Shown here one piece after another: positions 61,370 through 64,000 of a stretch of 64,000 bases of DNA (its first letter is position 1; each line of letters begins with the position of its first letter). Location: NCBI RefSeq assembly GCF_026616195.1, contig NZ_JANHDH010000004.1, forward strand, positions 124,001 to 188,000, read 5' to 3'. The translations under genes were made by a program, and so were the position numbers. Source of the stretch: Haloarchaeobius amylolyticus (lineage in GTDB: Archaea; Halobacteriota; Halobacteria; Halobacteriales; Natrialbaceae). The notes under the pieces were generated by a model. That model was given only the letters and a program-made list of their open reading frames with translations. It had not been told where the DNA came from and ran no database searches.

Positions 61370-63559
61370 TCACCACTCCCCCAGACCGGCCTGTGTCGCT
61401 TTCTGCTCCTCCCCAGCGAATCCGATTCGTTCCCTGACCGCTCGCTCCAGAGCTGTCACATCTTGGAAAACGTGTACGCCACAGCCGACATTCTGGATTT
61501 TCTCGACGATTGCATTGTCTACGTCACCGTAGAGGTAGAGTTCCTGATACCGGATACAGTGGTCCGCCAGTTCCTCGGCAATTCGGTCCGGGTCAAACGA
61601 GATGGAGCGCGGCGGATCTTCCCACCATTCATGGACTCCCTTTGCAGTGACTGCGCCGACCTCGACGACCGGGAGACCGTGTGCGGCACTCCAGAACTCG
61701 CTGTGTTCCGTGGCCAGATACGACTCGATCGAGTCAGCGCCTGCAATAGTCGAATCACCAATCGTTGCGACGAGCACTTTCGGCAGCGAGTCTTCGAACT
61801 GGTCGTAGAACCGCCGGGTGTTATGGAAGCCTCGTCGTCGGTTCCGGTTGTTCCCACGGAATATCGCGACCTCGACGCCAACGTCCTGACAGATACGACA
61901 CCCGCACTCACGCCATGGCTCCGAGCGAGCAGTTGCATAATACTGGTCGAGCAATCGATCGTCGCCGATGAACTCGGCATAGTCCGAGAGCAAGAGCAGG
62001 AGTTGATTGATACTCGGGACTGTTTCACCACTCTCTTCGCGCTCTTTGACTTTTTCGAGCAGCCACGGATACCCCTGTTCGAACACCGATTCTGCTTCCT
62101 TGATAAGCGCGAGGTACCGACCGAAGTCGATGGGGTCCTCTGGTTCGTCTTCTCGAAGGAGCTTCACCAGTTGACTCCGGAAGGGGTCACCGAAACTCGC
62201 CTTCAACGCGCCTGCGTGCTCAAAGTCCTCTCGGAAGTGAGATTCGATTGGTCGGAGGGTTCGTCCACCATTCGCCGGGTCCCACCGATGACGTGCGAGA
62301 TAGTCAGGTAGCGCGCTCAGAGCCTCTCGGGCTGCATTGTGCCATTCCTCCAGTGCCTCTGAGATTGGTTCTCCGTTGTCGTACGCACGGAACGCGTGCA
62401 GTATCTCCTGTCCGCGAAGGGCCTTCTCAATCGCTGTCTTTCGGTCGTCGCGATTCGACGCGAAACGGACTCGGAAGGCGTCGTAACGACGCTCGTCGTC
62501 GAGGTGGTAGTTCTCGCCGCCCGTCCATGCAGCACGCAGCATACTCGCGCTGTCGAAACTTGAGACGTGGTTCTCACCGATATCATCGAAGGCGTCCGTC
62601 TTCGCGAACCCAAAGACGTGTGTATCGATGCGTGTCTCGTGAGCCTCTTGGTAGTCCTCGACGACCGTGCCGACCTCATCAACGATGTTGCGGACTGCTT
62701 TCGTGCTACTTCCCGCGACGCCACCGATACCGACATAATCGTAGCCCATACCGAGCACATGGCGCATTGCTTTGGCGTAGGAGGATGGGTCCCAGCCCTG
62801 AATGGCGACCATCAGTCTGAACGAGTAATCACCCTCACGATACAGGTCCGCCATCTCCGCTGCATTGTCGAGGGTTAGATCGTATCGGAACTGCATATCA
62901 TCGTCCCGGTAAACTGCACGCGGATCATCAGCAAGTCTCTCGATGACAGACGTGACATCGCCCTCAAAGTCAGAGCTGGTGAATGGCTCGATCTCCTCGC
63001 TGGTGCCCACGATGCTCGGTTCGTATTCGGCGACGTACGATGGCCAAGTTTCGGGCCAGGAGTCGACCATCACGTTCACTGCTTCAGTAAGCTTATCTGG
63101 GAGGTCACTCTTCGAGAAGCCTCCAGAGAACGCGCGTTTGTCCAGATAAAGCCTGCTAGCGTGGCCGGACCCGAGGACCAGATGGTCGATAGTGACACCG
63201 ACCGTGACATCCATTTCCTCGTAAAACTCCAGCATCCCCTCGTTGCCGTACGGGGGGAAGGGGAGTGATTTGTACCCCCAAGCACCGCAGTCGCTGATCG
63301 TTGGGAGCCACTCGGGGACGTGAAGACCCGAATCCTCACCATAGACACCATGTGAGGTCAACTTGTCGTACTTCCTCTGTGTCTCTTCTACCTGCTCTCG
63401 AGAGATGAGTACACCATCGATAGGAGTCGTTTCGTAATCAAAGAGGTCCCAGATGTACTGCAACTCCCGCTCTTCCTTTGACAGCCGCGAATGTTCGTCG
63501 TGGACGAAGTCGTAGTCCGCATCGACGTTGTCGTCCCACTCCGGTACATAGAACCGCAC
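61370..63559 (-). CDS. dpdA: Large DpdA-like 7-deazaguanine DNA transglycosylase
   Basis: A 729-residue protein. TGT landmarks: SDCGAWGY (Asp90) and TIDHLVLG (Asp125) in the first barrel half, GIGG (277-280), HVFGFAK, VSSFDSAS (Asp336 as candidate nucleophile) and zinc ligands CGCRIC (Cys552, 554, 557) with His579. Insertions make it far longer than tRNA TGTs, and there is a further C-terminal alpha/beta domain of about 140 residues (LPKVLVATIGDSTIAG...). The DCGA variant is typical of DpdA proteins, which exchange guanine for preQ0 in DNA. The DpdC-like gene follows immediately. Confidence 0.7.
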   Translation of the reverse strand: MRFYVPEWDDNVDADYDFVHDEHSRLSKEERELQYIWDLFDYETTPIDGVLISREQVEETQRKYDKLTSHGVYGEDSGLHVPEWLPTISDCGAWGYKSLPFPPYGNEGMLEFYEEMDVTVGVTIDHLVLGSGHASRLYLDKRAFSGGFSKSDLPDKLTEAVNVMVDSWPETWPSYVAEYEPSIVGTSEEIEPFTSSDFEGDVTSVIERLADDPRAVYRDDDMQFRYDLTLDNAAEMADLYREGDYSFRLMVAIQGWDPSSYAKAMRHVLGMGYDYVGIGGVAGSSTKAVRNIVDEVGTVVEDYQEAHETRIDTHVFGFAKTDAFDDIGENHVSSFDSASMLRAAWTGGENYHLDDERRYDAFRVRFASNRDDRKTAIEKALRGQEILHAFRAYDNGEPISEALEEWHNAAREALSALPDYLARHRWDPANGGRTLRPIESHFREDFEHAGALKASFGDPFRSQLVKLLREDEPEDPIDFGRYLALIKEAESVFEQGYPWLLEKVKEREESGETVPSINQLLLLLSDYAEFIGDDRLLDQYYATARSEPWRECGCRICQDVGVEVAIFRGNNRNRRRGFHNTRRFYDQFEDSLPKVLVATIGDSTIAGADSIESYLATEHSEFWSAAHGLPVVEVGAVTAKGVHEWWEDPPRSISFDPDRIAEELADHCIRYQELYLYGDVDNAIVEKIQNVGCGVHVFQDVTALERAVRERIGFAGEEQKATQAGLGEW

Positions 63560-63752
63560 AGTTACTACTCCCTAAAACAGTGAGTCTCAAATAAAGAGGT
63601 GTTGAATTCCCCCGACTGGACGAGGGACATTGCTGCTCCTGAATGCCCAATCTTAAATCCATTGTCGATAGACACGAGACGATTGACGTGATTGGCAGAA
63701 AGAATTTCTATATGCTCTTTATGCGGTGAATGCGTCGGGTGATGTGTATAAG

Positions 63753-64000
63753 ATGTCTCAGGTTAGCGAGCTAGAAATATTCAAGCAGGTTACTTCCTAC
63801 CTTAGTGAGGAGTCATATACCTTCTTTGTACACATCCCAGAAGCCCACACGGACCACTACAAGAGTATTTTACAGCGTTACGACCGCCACAACATCACTA
63901 TCGATGGACTCTATCCTGACATTCTCGGCCGTACCCCAGCAGGACACGTGTTCGCCGTGGAGGTGAAGGGGTCGAGGGACATTGAGAAGGGAATCAAACA
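63753..64000 (+). CDS. PD-(D/E)XK nuclease-like protein, 3' end missing
   Basis: An ATG at 63753 opens a frame of 82 codons that runs off the window: MSQVSELEIFKQVTSYLSEE, then DGLYPDILGRTPAGHVFAVE and VKGSRDIEKGIKQ. The P-D-x(n)-V-E-V-K spacing is that of the PD-(D/E)XK nuclease core. A TATA-like CTATATGC (63710-63717) lies upstream. It starts about 190 bp from the divergent dpdA-like start and may be the nuclease of the island. Codon use is AT-richer than the neighbours. Confidence 0.6.
   Translation, partial: MSQVSELEIFKQVTSYLSEESYTFFVHIPEAHTDHYKSILQRYDRHNITIDGLYPDILGRTPAGHVFAVEVKGSRDIEKGIK

Noticed and set aside
61256-62311. 351-codon plus-strand frame
   Set aside because: Antisense to the dpdA-like and DpdC-like genes whose TGT and YaaA motifs are clear.
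1-64000. tRNA or rRNA genes
   Set aside because: No cloverleaf or rRNA-like segment was recognised by eye on either strand; a covariance search would be decisive.

Overview
The window comes from a halophilic archaeon (class Halobacteria). The evidence is the high GC content, very acidic proteins, two TFB-type transcription factors, a HTH_10 (Bat-type) mini-regulator, an archaeal type IV pilin, haloarchaeal histidine-kinase and SWIM proteins, and start-proximal TATA boxes typical of leaderless archaeal transcripts. There are no rRNAs, tRNAs or housekeeping operons. The content is accessory DNA: a mobilisation module, a toxin-antitoxin pair, CRISPR-Cas and a long run of putative anti-phage genes, as expected for a megaplasmid or a chromosomal defence island.

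Layout. 1-7 kb holds small plasmid-type genes: an ArdC/ImmA-type metalloprotease cut by the left edge, a SprT-like protease, a pilin, a histidine kinase, a ComEC-like lipoprotein and a few small hypotheticals. 7.1-20.1 kb is a complete subtype I-D CRISPR-Cas locus: cas6-cas10d-csc2-csc1-cas3-cas4-cas1-cas2 on the minus strand, csa3 divergent from it, and one array on each side (18 and 21 spacers). The two leaders face inward and share the same geometry. The locus is bracketed by a tfb gene and a truncated copy of that tfb's 5' end, and a two-repeat relic of a different (I-B-like) CRISPR lies beside it. 21.5-23.3 kb has an antitoxin/PIN pair and a SWIM protein. 23.8-27.8 kb is a mobilisation operon: RHH accessory protein, HUH relaxase-like protein, and a VirD4-like coupling ATPase fused to a primase-polymerase-like domain. 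A VUT-family (queuosine/archaeosine precursor) transporter and a VWA protein follow.

30-64 kb is a defence-type region. It starts with a UvrD helicase-nuclease and two plus-strand genes of unknown role. A four-gene, ATGA-coupled minus-strand operon follows: coiled-coil protein, DrmA-like helicase, DrmB-like DUF1998 protein, and a Dna2-like nuclease with a decayed helicase. Next is a plus-strand operon headed by its own TFB. It encodes an unknown protein, a DpdG-like protein, a DpdH-like P-loop ATPase, a coiled-coil protein and an 1847-residue helicase with DUF1998 and many zinc ribbons (DpdJ- or DruE-like). Minus-strand genes follow for an AAA ATPase, a wHTH protein, a TGT paralogue, a YaaA/DUF6884-like (DpdC-like) protein and a large DpdA-like TGT. 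A PD-(D/E)XK-type gene runs off the right edge.

Main interpretation (inference): 45-64 kb looks like an archaeal Dpd-type 7-deazaguanine DNA modification-restriction island. The TGT paralogues would insert the base into DNA, the DpdC-like enzyme would process it, and the ATPase/helicase/nuclease genes would restrict unmarked DNA. The nearby VUT transporter could supply precursor. Other signals of interest are a cluster of perfect hairpins upstream of the operon's TFB (candidate structured RNA), a GC-rich palindromic leader element recurring at five loci, and a cluster of TGTGCAGCACA sites downstream of the mobilisation operon.
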